This document shows positions 43,467-51,886 of a DNA stretch of 64,000 nt, piece by piece. The notes beneath the pieces were generated by a model that ran no database searches, was not told where the DNA came from, and saw only the letters and a list, made by a program, of their open reading frames with translations. Each line of letters opens with the position of its first letter. Positions within the stretch are counted from its first letter, which is position 1. Origin of the DNA: Lentilactobacillus farraginis DSM 18382 = JCM 14108 (lineage in GTDB: Bacteria > Bacillota > Bacilli > Lactobacillales > Lactobacillaceae); the NCBI RefSeq assembly GCF_000583655.1, contig NZ_BAKI01000008.1, positions 1 through 64,000 of the forward strand, in the 5' to 3' direction. A program made the position numbers and the translations under genes.

Positions 43467-44824
43467 TTAAGCTTTATAAGTTTCTTTAATCAAGCCAACG
43501 GATAATGCCCCGATTGCCATAATGATGCCGGCCAGCAGGAACATGTTTTCCTGAGCATTGCCCAATAGCGGGAACAAAGCAAAGCTGGCCAATGAAGCAA
43601 CAATCTGCGGCAGACAGATGGAACCATTGAATAAGCCGAGGTAAGTTCCATGTGTTCACCGGACAAAGCGTTGGTGATCATCGTCAATGGATAGGTGTTC
43701 ATTGCTGCCCAAGCCATCCCGACCAAGGTAAATGACATAATCAACACAGACTGGGAATGAATAAAGAAGACTGACAGAAAGCCGACAGCTCCCAGTCCGA
43801 GACTGAGGGCATAACCTAATTTGTGGTGATCGTTAGGCACCTTCGCCAATACATATGACCAAACCACCGCCGCAATCGATTGAACAGCGGCTAAAACACC
43901 GTACCAGTTACCGGCTGCCTGATAACCGGTTGAAGCGGCGTTGGTAGTATGCCAAACATTATGGGCAATTGCCCCGGCTGAGTAAGTCCAAAGGTATTGG
44001 AAGGCAACCCAGCAGAAGAATTGAACCAGTGTAACGGTCCAGAATACTTTTGGTGCCTTCTTTAAAAGGGCAAACCAATTGCCGCCCGTTGTGTTGGCTT
44101 CTTCCGAAATCCCGTGATACTTGGCATAGGTTGCCGGATCGTATTCATGCACCTTAAAAATAGTCAATAAACTCGTCAGCAGCAGGATAGCCGCGCCAAC
44201 ATAAAATGAGATAACGACTGATTGGGGCACAACCCCCTTCTTGGCGGTATTGGCAATTCCAAGCGCCGTAAACAAAAACGGAAAGATGGCCGCAATTACC
44301 GCCCCACCGTTTGACAGAAAACTTTGAATCCCGTAGGCATAACTCTTTTGATCGTCATTTACCATATCGCCAACCATCATCTTAAACGGCTGCATGGCAA
44401 TATTTGACGAAACATCCAGTAAGGCCACGGTCACGGCACCAAACAACAGCGCGGTAATCGACGCATAACCGAAACCAAAACTACCGGAATTTGGCAGCAG
44501 GCACATCACGATAATCGCAATCAATGTTCCCAATGCCAGATAAGGCAGCCGACGGCCCCCGAGCTTTGGTGCCCAGGTTCGATCCGAATAGTAACCGATA
44601 ATTGGTTGAACAATCAAGCCGGCCAGTGGCGGTAAGATGAAGAACCACCCCAGCTTATTGGGATCCGCTCCAATCGTTTGAAAAATCCGACTCATCTGCG
44701 AGCTCTGCAGCGTAAAGGCCATTTGGACTCCCAAGAAACCAAAGTTGATCATCCAAATAGTGCTGGCAGGAAGCTTGGGTAGCCCAGACTTCCTGGTTGC
44801 TGCTTCTGCACTTCGTTCCTCCAT
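43467..44824 (-). pseudogene. Sugar MFS transporter (SLC45-like), frameshifted at C-terminus
   Basis: A twelve-helix carrier starting behind GGAGGAATAAAC, with GYYSDRTWAPKLGGRRLPYL (the SLC45/sucrose-symporter form of motif A) near residue 76. After GEHM near 43649 one G is missing from GGG. The correct frame continues GTYLGLFNGSICLPQIV and ends LIKETYKA at 43467, giving about 452 residues. Linked to maltose phosphorylase, it is the probable maltose:H+ symporter. The uncorrected frame ends at 43490 with a scrambled tail. Confidence 0.85.
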
Positions 44825-44903
44825 GTTTATTCCTCCATATCTTCGCCCTTGAATAATTAATAATTGCTTTAACGATGATATTATGACACCGTTTTCGAAT
44901 TAA

Positions 44904-44917
44904 TGCAACCGGTTGCA
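44904..44917. promoter_or_regulatory. LacI/MalR-type operator palindrome
   Basis: TGCAACCGGTTGCA is a perfect 14-bp palindrome with central CG, 80 bp upstream of the sugar MFS start. This is the form bound by LacI-family sugar repressors such as MalR; a LacI-family gene is at 53323-54288. Confidence 0.65.
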
Positions 44918-44933
44918 CAACTCTTTTTGATGA

Positions 44934-44947
44934 TAATAACGCTTTCA
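44934..44947 (-). promoter_or_regulatory. cre-like site upstream of maltose genes
   Basis: TGAAAGCGTTATTA on the minus strand matches the CcpA consensus TGWAANCGNTNWCA except for one position. It lies in the promoter region of the MFS-malP unit. Confidence 0.5.
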
Positions 44948-44998
44948 TGCTGTTATATAAGCGATGGTAGCGATTAATAAAGATTGTGAAATATTTTT

Positions 44999-45012
44999 TC
45001 ATAGCGTTTTCA
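44999..45012 (-). promoter_or_regulatory. Second cre-like site
   Basis: TGAAAACGCTATGA on the minus strand matches the cre consensus with one mismatch; it lies between the divergent maltose and fructokinase genes. Confidence 0.5.
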
Positions 45013-45130
45013 ATTTTGCGGTAAAATAAAAACTAAAAACAGTAAACAACGTTTATTTACCGGCCAAAGTTGGCTTAGAAAAAAATTTACAAAAAAAGTT
45101 TTTGGCTATTTTTTCACTTTGATTTGCCCA

Positions 45131-45142
45131 TGGTCTAGACCT
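45131..45142. promoter_or_regulatory. GntR-type (dre-like) palindrome
   Basis: TGGTCTAGACCT matches the NagR/DasR-type dre core TGGTCTAGACCA in 11 of 12 positions. It lies about 50 bp upstream of the scrK -35 box. No GntR regulator gene is in the window, so its binder is unknown. Confidence 0.4.
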
Positions 45143-45190
45143 TAATAAGTTTAATGAAAATAAGACTCCTAAAAATCAAATTTATTTTCA

Positions 45191-45231
45191 TTTACATATA
45201 GAAAAATTGTGTTATATTGAATCATGATTCA
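45191..45231 (+). promoter_or_regulatory. scrK promoter with a start-site palindrome
   Basis: TTTACA (45191-45196) and TATATT (45213-45218) are 16 bp apart. TGAATCATGATTCA at 45218-45231 is a perfect 14-bp palindrome that overlaps the expected transcription start, the position of a repressor operator. The regulator is not identified. Confidence 0.55.
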
Positions 45232-45275
45232 CAAGGGAATCACTTCGAGGATTAAATTAAAGGTGGTGACAATTA

Positions 45276-46150
45276 ATGTTACTTGGAAGTATTGAAGCTG
45301 GCGGTACCAAATTTGTTTGTGCCGTCGGTAATGAAGACTATCGAATTATTGACAGTGTCCACATTAAAACCACGACGCCGGAAGAGACCCTTCAAAAAAC
45401 AGTCGATTACTTTAAGCAGTTTAAAGATCTGCAGGCAATCGCCGTTTCATCATTTGGGCCCATCGAACTTCGTAAGAATTCACCAAAGTATGGGTACATT
45501 ACCAACACCCCCAAAAAGGTTGGGCCAATACAGACTTTGTCGGTCGCTTAAAACAGGATTTTGATTTACCGATTTCCTGGACAACCGACGTTAACGGTTC
45601 GGCCTACGGTGAATACGTCATGGCAACCCTCTTCAACGAAAAGATCGATTCATTGGTTTACTTTACGATTGGAACCGGTGTTGGTGCCGGCGAAATCGTC
45701 AACGGTCACTTTATCGGTGATATTGGCCATCCGGAAGTCGGTCACGTTCGTTTGAAGCGTCATCCAGATGACTTGGACTTCAAGGGGATTTGTCCATATC
45801 ACGGGGATTGTCTGGAAGGTTTGGTCAGCGGACCAACATTTGAGGCCCGGACTGGTAAAAAGGGTCAAGATATCCCGCTTACCGATCACGTTTGGGACAT
45901 TATGGCCTTCTATGTTGCTCAGGCCGCCATTCAAGAAACGCTGTTGTTCCGACCTGCCAAAATTGTCTTTGGCGGTGGTGTTGTCAGCGAACCGTTCTTA
46001 AAGAAAGTTCGGGCTCAATTCAAAGAGTTGTTGAACAACTATGTAGATGTTGGCGACTTGGATAAATATATCGTCATGCCACTGGTTAAAAACAACGGCT
46101 CGGCAACTGTCGGCGACTTTGCTTTAGCAGTTGAAGAACTTAACAAATAA
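45276..46150 (+). pseudogene. scrK: Fructokinase (ROK family), frameshifted
   Basis: It starts MLLGSIEAGGTKFVCAVG, the ROK phosphate loop, and ends AVEELNK, about 291 residues. The frame breaks near 45519 where one G of GGG is missing (AAAAAGGTTGGG); corrected, it reads TPKKGWANTDFVGRL. GTGVGAG near residue 130 and the HPEVGHV zinc-site region (CPYHGDCLEGL) are the family marks of fructokinases. It phosphorylates fructose to fructose-6-phosphate for the phosphoketolase route. The downstream pgi fits this role. Confidence 0.85.
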
Positions 46151-46164
46151 TTTTTTTACTGAAA

Positions 46165-46182
46165 AACACAAACGTTTGTGTT
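46165..46182. promoter_or_regulatory. 18-bp perfect palindrome before mannitol dehydrogenase
   Basis: AACACAAACGTTTGTGTT is perfectly self-complementary with a central CG, as in LacI-family operators. It lies between the scrK stop and the mdh ribosome site, 31 bases before the start, so it probably controls mdh separately from scrK. Confidence 0.6.
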
Positions 46183-46213
46183 AGCGCTTTACATTCTAAA
46201 GGAGACTATATTC

Positions 46214-47215
46214 ATGAAAGCACTTGTATTTACTGATATCAAAAAGATGGAAATTGAAGACATCAATACACCTAAAATCAAGCCTAACGAAGTTTTAATC
46301 AATACCGCCTATGCAGGTATTTGCGGTACTGACCACGCTTTATACAACGGCTTACCAGGTTCTGCCGATGCCGTTCCACCAATCGTTTTCGGTCACGAAA
46401 ACTCAGGAATTGTCGCTGAGGTCGGTGCCAACGTTACCAACGTTAAAGTTGGCGACCGAGTAACTGTTGACCCTAATATCTACTGTGGCCAATGCTTCTA
46501 CTGCCACACTGACCGGCCGGAACTTTGCGAAAACCTGTCAGCCGTTGGTGTTACCCGTAACGGTGGTTTGGAAAAATCATTTACCGCACCGGCAACTGTT
46601 GTTTATCCAATTCCAGACAGCGTTTCATTAAAAGCTGCCGCAACGGTTGAACCAATTTCTTGTGCCGTTCACGGTATCAAATTACTTCACTTAACCCCTT
46701 ACCAACGCGCACTGGTTATCGGTGATGGTTTCATGGGTCAACTATTTGCCCAAATTTTACAGGCATATGGCGTTCACCAAGTTGACCTTGCCGGTATTAA
46801 TGATGAAAAATTAAAGCGCAACAAAGACAAATTCGGTGTTCAAAACACTTACAACACCACACGTGAAGAAATTCCCGCCAATTATGATGTTGTCATTGAA
46901 GCTGTTGGTTTACCACAAACCCAGGAACAAGCCGTTGAAGCTACTCGTAAGGGTGCCCAAGTCTTAATGTTTGGTGTTGGTAAGCCGGATGCCCACTTTG
47001 AAATGAACACTTACGAAGTTTACCAAAAGCAATTAACTGTTCAGGGATCATTTATCAACCCGAACTCATTTGAGGATTCAATTGCCTTACTGCAAAGCGG
47101 CAAGTTAGACGTTGAGTCATTAATCAGTGACGAATTATCACTTGACCAAGTTGAAGGTGTGCTTCAAGGCAAGACCAAGATTGCCTCAAAAGCGGTTGTT
47201 AAAGTAGGTGACTAG
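46214..47215 (+). CDS. mdh: Mannitol 2-dehydrogenase (zinc MDR family)
   Basis: A 333-residue zinc dehydrogenase. The catalytic zinc ligands are C37 and H61-E62 (FGHENSG), and the structural zinc cysteines are C91, C94, C97 and C105 (IYCGQCFYC, ELC). The sequence closely follows the Leuconostoc/heterofermentative Lactobacillus mannitol dehydrogenases (GLPGSADAVPPIV, NVKVGDRVTVDPN, VEPISCAVHG). It reduces fructose to mannitol with NAD(P)H, the electron sink that lets heterofermenters gain extra ATP. The start is the ATG 8 bases after AAAGGAG. The neighbours are fructokinase and pgi. Confidence 0.85.
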   Translation: MKALVFTDIKKMEIEDINTPKIKPNEVLINTAYAGICGTDHALYNGLPGSADAVPPIVFGHENSGIVAEVGANVTNVKVGDRVTVDPNIYCGQCFYCHTDRPELCENLSAVGVTRNGGLEKSFTAPATVVYPIPDSVSLKAAATVEPISCAVHGIKLLHLTPYQRALVIGDGFMGQLFAQILQAYGVHQVDLAGINDEKLKRNKDKFGVQNTYNTTREEIPANYDVVIEAVGLPQTQEQAVEATRKGAQVLMFGVGKPDAHFEMNTYEVYQKQLTVQGSFINPNSFEDSIALLQSGKLDVESLISDELSLDQVEGVLQGKTKIASKAVVKVGD

Positions 47216-47244
47216 TTAACATGTTAAATAACGAGGAGGCCAAC

Positions 47245-47988
47245 ATGAACGAATCCGAAGTCTTAAACGGCCGAACAATTTCGATGACGACATCGATTGT
47301 ATACTTTATTATTTCTCTGGTAATTAACTCCGCCGGAAACGTGCTGACACTTGTAACCAGTGCCAAGATTCACCCCTCCTATTTGGGATCGGCTTATTGG
47401 ACAGCCGCTGAAGCCAACCTGAGTGTTGCCTTTGGCTGGAACCTGTTTTGGGCCTTTCTGATTTTAGGAGTTGTTATTACCATTTTGAATGCTATCCTGG
47501 TTGGTCACTGGAGCTGGCGACGAGCACTTGGAAACTTAATCTTCATGGTTCCCTTCTCCGCGTTAATTCAAATCTTCGAAGATTTCTTTATCGGCAAGTA
47601 CTCCTTTTTCAAGGGATTACCAGCCGCAAATTCTACCGGAATGATTATCTTCTACATTCTGCTCAACTTCTTCGGTGTTGCGCTAATCGGAACAGCCATT
47701 TCAATCTATCAGCGGGTTAACCTGGTACTGCACCCGGCCGATGATTTAATGCAGATTCTGCGTTTCAAGTACTTTAAGGGAAATGCCAATATTGCCATGT
47801 GGGCTTCCTACATTCCACCTACAATTATGGCGATTGTGGCATTCATCATTACCAGACAATTTACCAACTTTGGTATCGGAACTATCTTTGCCTTCCTTTT
47901 CCAAGGCGGGATTACCGGAATTGCCGATGCAAAGGTCTTCCCTGGCTTAAAGCATCAAGCACTGGATGTTGGTAAAACGGAAGAATAG
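47245..47988 (+). CDS. YczE/YyaS-type membrane protein
   Basis: A 247-residue protein with about six helices. Like YczE relatives it has an early helix (SIVYFIISLVINSAGNVLTLVT) and a long central hydrophobic core with FSALIQIFEDF. The start is the ATG after GAGGAGG. It lies 29 bp after mdh and 28 bp before the VOC gene, so it is part of that unit. The role is unknown; a sugar or polyol permease role is possible from context but unsupported by motif. Confidence 0.7.
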   Translation: MNESEVLNGRTISMTTSIVYFIISLVINSAGNVLTLVTSAKIHPSYLGSAYWTAAEANLSVAFGWNLFWAFLILGVVITILNAILVGHWSWRRALGNLIFMVPFSALIQIFEDFFIGKYSFFKGLPAANSTGMIIFYILLNFFGVALIGTAISIYQRVNLVLHPADDLMQILRFKYFKGNANIAMWASYIPPTIMAIVAFIITRQFTNFGIGTIFAFLFQGGITGIADAKVFPGLKHQALDVGKTEE

Positions 47989-48016
47989 TTTAGATTAGTC
48001 TGAAAGGAAGCTTATC

Positions 48017-48406
48017 ATGGCAATTAAAGATGACATTACAGGAATTCAACACGTTGGGATTCCGTCAAAAGATTTAGACAAGACCATTGCTTTTTACGAA
48101 TCACTCGGCTTTGAACAGGCCGGCTTGTTCCACAACGGTGAAAACCGCTGTGCTTTCATGAGATTCGGTAATTTAACGATTGAAACATGGGAAGGCGACC
48201 CAGTTGCTATGAAGGCCGGCGCAATCAACCATATTTCTCTGAACACACCGGATGTTGAAAAAGCATTTGCTGATGCCAAGGCACAAGACCTTGAATTGGT
48301 TGACAAAGAAATTCAATCAATCCCTTCTTTCTGGGAAAAGGGCATTCGTTACTTCAATATTCTTGGTCCCAACCAAGAAACCATTGAATTCTGCCAAATT
48401 CTGTAG
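48017..48406 (+). CDS. VOC-superfamily (glyoxalase-like) protein
   Basis: A 129-residue protein with two beta-alpha-beta-beta-beta modules, starting GIQHVGIPSKDLDKTIAFYESLGF and later INHISLNTPDVEKAFADAK, ending NQETIEFCQIL. Metal ligands H14, E54-type, H73 and E125-type are at plausible positions. It may act as a sugar-phosphate or methylglyoxal isomerase/lyase. It is in the mdh unit between the membrane protein and pgi. Confidence 0.8.
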   Translation: MAIKDDITGIQHVGIPSKDLDKTIAFYESLGFEQAGLFHNGENRCAFMRFGNLTIETWEGDPVAMKAGAINHISLNTPDVEKAFADAKAQDLELVDKEIQSIPSFWEKGIRYFNILGPNQETIEFCQIL

Positions 48407-48492
48407 TTAAAAAAATATTTTGAGCATTAAGCGTTTAATTTAATGATACTATTAAGTTAAGCGCTTATGTTTTCAGAGGAGGATATAAAACA

Positions 48493-49837
48493 GTGGCACA
48501 TATTTCATTTGACAGTTCAAAATTATCGAAGTTCGTCCATGACAACGAATTGGGCGAAATGCAGGCAATGGTTAACGCTGCCGACGCGGAAGTTCGCCAA
48601 GCACCGGTGCCGGTAGTGATTTCCGGGATTGGCTGACGTTGCCAAAGGATTATGATAAGGCTGAATTTGACCGCATCAAACAGGCCGCCAAGAAGATTCA
48701 AAGCGATTCTAAAGTTCTTGTGGTTATCGGAATCGGCGGTTCGTATCTGGGCGCCAAGATGGCCGTTGATTTTCTCAACGATACCTTCTTCAATTATTTG
48801 CCGGATGACCAGCGGAAATTCCCACAGGTCTTCTTTGCCGGTAATTCATTAAGCCCATCGTACGTGTATGATCTGCTGCACCTGATTGGTGACCGGGACT
48901 TCTCCGTTAACGTCATTTCCAAGTCCGGAACCACCACGGAACCATCGATTGCCTTTCGGATTTTCAAAGACAAGCTAGTGCAAAAATACGGTGCCGAGGG
49001 TGCTAAGGAGCGGATTTACGCGACAACCGATAAAGCTCACGGGGCTTTGCGTCAGGAAGCCGATGCCAACGGCTATGAAACCTTCATCATCCCGGATGGT
49101 GTCGGTGGCCGTTACTCCGTGCTTACTCCGGTTGGCCTACTGCCAATCGCCGTATCAGGTGCCAGCATCGATGACTTGATGAAGGGGGCTGCCGATGCGG
49201 CCGACGCCTACACCGACCCTGATTTGACCAAGAATGAAGCTTATCAATACGCGGCTTATCGTAATATCTTATACCGTAAGGGCTATACGACCGAATTATT
49301 GGAAAACTACGAACCCAACATGCAGTATCTGGCTGAATGGTGGAAGCAGTTGATGGGTGAATCCGAAGGTAAGGATCAAAAAGGCATCTACCGTCATCAG
49401 CCAACTTCACTACCGACCTGCATTCACTGGGCCAATACATTCAGGAAGGCTTGCGTAACCTGATGGAAACGGTTGTCAAAGTGGATCACCCTAATCATGA
49501 TGAGGATATCCCCAAGGAAAAGGACAACCTGGACGGCTTGAAGTACCTGGAAGGCAAAACCATGGACTTTGCCAATACCAAAGCCTTTGAAGGCGTCGTC
49601 TTAGCCCACACCGACGGCAACGTACCGAATATGAGTGTTCATATTCCAGACCAGACGCCTTACACATTGGGTTATCTGATCTACTTCTTTGAAATTGCCG
49701 TGGCGATTTCCGGTTACCTGAATGGGATCAATCCATTCAACCAACCCGGGGTTGAAGCTTATAAGACCAACATGTTTGCGTTGTTGGGTAAGCCCGGCTA
49801 CGAAAAATTAGGCAAGGAATTAAACGAACGACTTTAA
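48493..49837 (+). pseudogene. pgi: Glucose-6-phosphate isomerase with two frameshifts
   Basis: The GTG at 48493 follows GAGGAGG. The protein is complete over about 448 residues if two single bases are restored: a G near 48601 (CAAGCACC for CAAGGCACC, giving [14 protein letters not shown]) and a C near 49391 (TACCGTC for TACCCGTC, giving [17 protein letters not shown]). The catalytic and substrate loops [10 protein letters not shown] and KSGTTTEPS are intact. Pgi converts fructose-6-phosphate to glucose-6-phosphate for the phosphoketolase pathway. Two independent losses in a housekeeping gene point to sequencing errors. Confidence 0.9.
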
Positions 49838-49862
49838 TTACTCAATTTAAATTCAACATCTA

Positions 49863-49909
49863 AAAAACGACTGGTGTCAACTCAATCTTGGAGTTGCACC
49901 AGTCGTTTT
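49863..49909. terminator. Terminator after pgi
   Basis: AAAACGACTGGTG pairs with CACCAGTCGTTTT with CAACTC/GAGTTG inside; a long perfect stem between convergent genes. Confidence 0.8.
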
Positions 49910-49936
49910 AGTGTCCCAAACTGACTTTTTTGCGTC

Positions 49937-50539
49937 TTATTTTGATTGTCGTTCCAAGTAAAATCGAATTCCCCTAGTAATCAGTACCCTGGATAAAATC
50001 CCCAGGGCAATCGCAGCCGGCAGGAACTTTGGTATCAATAAACTAACGAATATGTAGACAATGCTGATGGCAACCATCACTTTAACCGAGCGAAACTCTT
50101 CTACATCGTGTTCGATTATCCTTTGGCCGTCATGACGATTCTGCTCAATGACCAGATGAAAAAGCCATAACTGTGAAACATTCACAATAAACATCAGAAT
50201 GGCAAAACCAATTGCACTTTCACTGGAAATAAAGCTGCTACTCAGCCAGGTTGTCGCAAATGGGATCAGACAAATCGGACACAGATAATAGATATTGGCA
50301 ATCATGATTTTGAAAGTTGTTGTTTTTAACGTTGTAAACAATTCTTGATGCAGTACCCAATATTGAGCAACTACTCCAAAACTAATCAGGTAGGACAATA
50401 ACTGCATCATCAGCCGCTGAATTTCATAGTCGGAAATATTTGCCATGGGCGCTTTAATGTCCAGCACCATAATGGTTAAAACAACCGCAAACACCCCGTC
50501 AGAGATTGCTGCCATCCTGGATTTGGAATTTTTAAACAT
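49937..50539 (-). CDS. TMEM175-type potassium channel
   Basis: A 200-residue six-helix protein. Helix 1 carries the TMEM175 (DUF1211) signature R-x3-x-S-D-G-V-F-A, seen as RMAAISDGVFAVVLTIMVLDIK. Bacterial TMEM175 proteins form tetrameric K+ channels. The start is the ATG at 50539, which lies 2 bases past the Rrf2 stop and is served by TAGGGG. It is co-transcribed with the Rrf2 regulator. Confidence 0.85.
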   Translation of the reverse strand: MFKNSKSRMAAISDGVFAVVLTIMVLDIKAPMANISDYEIQRLMMQLLSYLISFGVVAQYWVLHQELFTTLKTTTFKIMIANIYYLCPICLIPFATTWLSSSFISSESAIGFAILMFIVNVSQLWLFHLVIEQNRHDGQRIIEHDVEEFRSVKVMVAISIVYIFVSLLIPKFLPAAIALGILSRVLITRGIRFYLERQSK

Positions 50540-50540
50540 G

Positions 50541-51011
50541 TCAATCATCCCCTACTTGATTCCAATCAATTGGCTGTCTGTGAGTGCCATCCGGATTAAT
50601 CAGTAAGGTCCCTAAGTTTTCCTTTTTTAATCCGGACTTAAATTGCGTTTCCGCTCTGCCAATCTGGTCAAAAATCTTTTCTTCCTGTACTTCCACAAAC
50701 TGACCATCAAAGAAAACCTGCCTGGCGATGCCGGTTGGCTTAATGAGAGGAGACGATCCTTCAATAGCATTGTAAATATCGAGAAGCGTCATCCGATTAA
50801 TATCATAGCAGAGAGAAAAGCCACCCCCCTTACCAGCCTCAGAGCTAATCAGACCGCCTACTACCATTTGGTGCAACACCTTCTTTAGATACGAATCTGA
50901 AACACCCAACCGATTACTGATGACAGCACTTCTTAATGGCATATGATTCTTACTTAACGCCAACATTAATAAAATGCAGACTGCCTGTTCAAAACTACTT
51001 TTTAATTTCAA
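50541..51011 (-). CDS. Rrf2-family transcriptional regulator without cluster cysteines
   Basis: A 156-residue regulator with an N-terminal winged helix (SSFEQAVCILLMLAL, then LGVSDSYLKKVLHQMVVGGLISSEAGKGGGFSL). The three-cysteine [Fe-S] motif of IscR/NsrR is missing; only C12 and C68 are present, so it belongs to the YwnA/SaiR-type branch. It is divergent from the thioesterase at 51142. Two direct half-sites, CTATAGACAT near 51045 and CTATAGATGT near 51062, lie in the shared promoter region. Confidence 0.85.
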   Translation of the reverse strand: MKLKSSFEQAVCILLMLALSKNHMPLRSAVISNRLGVSDSYLKKVLHQMVVGGLISSEAGKGGGFSLCYDINRMTLLDIYNAIEGSSPLIKPTGIARQVFFDGQFVEVQEEKIFDQIGRAETQFKSGLKKENLGTLLINPDGTHRQPIDWNQVGDD

Positions 51012-51141
51012 AATGACTATTGTCCCTTCCTGAAAGTTTACAGCCTATAGACATTTCCTATCTATAGATGTATATTATCGATGTATCTACTTAAAATCAA
51101 GTTTAAAGAGTCATTCATAACACTAATAGAAGGTGAGCCCA

Positions 51142-51804
51142 TTGTTTAAAATTAAAAGTCACATTCACTTATCCGATGTTGGTCAGGACGCCAAAATACG
51201 ATTGGGAAATCTAGTTGATAAATTTCAAAATGCCGGTTGGATGCATTTCCAAGAACTTCAAAAACAATTACCCAGCATAGATCCCCATCTGCTTTACTTT
51301 GTTGTTTCACATAAAATTAATATTCATAAAGTCCCTTTGCTTAATAAACCGATTATCTTGCAATCATTTGTCACAGATACAAATCGATTTAAAATAACCC
51401 GTTTGGTTGAAATCCGCAATACCGCAAAGAAATTAATTGCCAGCCAAATTGAAGACGCCTTTATTGTCAATAAGTTAACTGGTAAAATTGCCAAGCTGCC
51501 GGAAAATTACCCTACTCATTTAATGGTAGACGATCTCAAGAAATTAACTTTTCACCGTGATAAGATCGATGCACCGGCAAGCGAACACCAGACCCAGTCA
51601 AGTTTTCGGGTGTTACCGCGAGATATTGATAATTATGGACATATGAACAACGCCCGATACTTAGATCTCATTACTGAACATCCTGATCATATTGAAGCGG
51701 TTTCTATCAATTATCTTTATCCGGCAAAATTGGATATGGAATTCGAGTACTTACGAACACAAGTGAATCACTCCGTCTTTTATACTGTTCGTAATGGCAA
51801 CTAG
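51142..51804 (+). CDS. Acyl-ACP thioesterase
   Basis: A 220-residue protein of two hotdog domains, with the first ending in EIRNTAKKLIASQIEDAFIV and the second showing the family signature DIDNYGHMNNARYLDL. It releases fatty acids from acyl-carrier protein. The start is TTG at 51142 behind AAGG; a GTG three codons earlier would sit within the ribosome site. The protein is shorter than the usual ~245 residues. It is divergent from the Rrf2 gene. Confidence 0.85.
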   Translation: MFKIKSHIHLSDVGQDAKIRLGNLVDKFQNAGWMHFQELQKQLPSIDPHLLYFVVSHKINIHKVPLLNKPIILQSFVTDTNRFKITRLVEIRNTAKKLIASQIEDAFIVNKLTGKIAKLPENYPTHLMVDDLKKLTFHRDKIDAPASEHQTQSSFRVLPRDIDNYGHMNNARYLDLITEHPDHIEAVSINYLYPAKLDMEFEYLRTQVNHSVFYTVRNGN

Positions 51805-51842
51805 ATAATGTCCGAGATTAAATTAGCCCTTAAATAATCTAA

Positions 51843-51883
51843 AGCACGCTGCCGGTTGCTTAAAGCAATCACAGCGTGTTTCT
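51843..51883. terminator. Terminator between convergent genes
   Basis: CACGCTG pairs with CAGCGTG, with inner TTGC/GCAA, between the thioesterase and the leftward DHA2 gene. Confidence 0.65.
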
Positions 51884-51886
51884 TAA

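Noticed and set aside
45480-45620. Programmed ribosomal frameshift in scrK
   Set aside because: No slippery heptamer with a downstream structure that would give the right frame. Nine other genes nearby show similar breaks, so an error is simpler.
46178-46213. Longer N-terminus for mannitol dehydrogenase from a TTG
   Set aside because: It would place the AAAGGAG ribosome site inside the gene. The ATG at 46214 gives the family start MKALVF.
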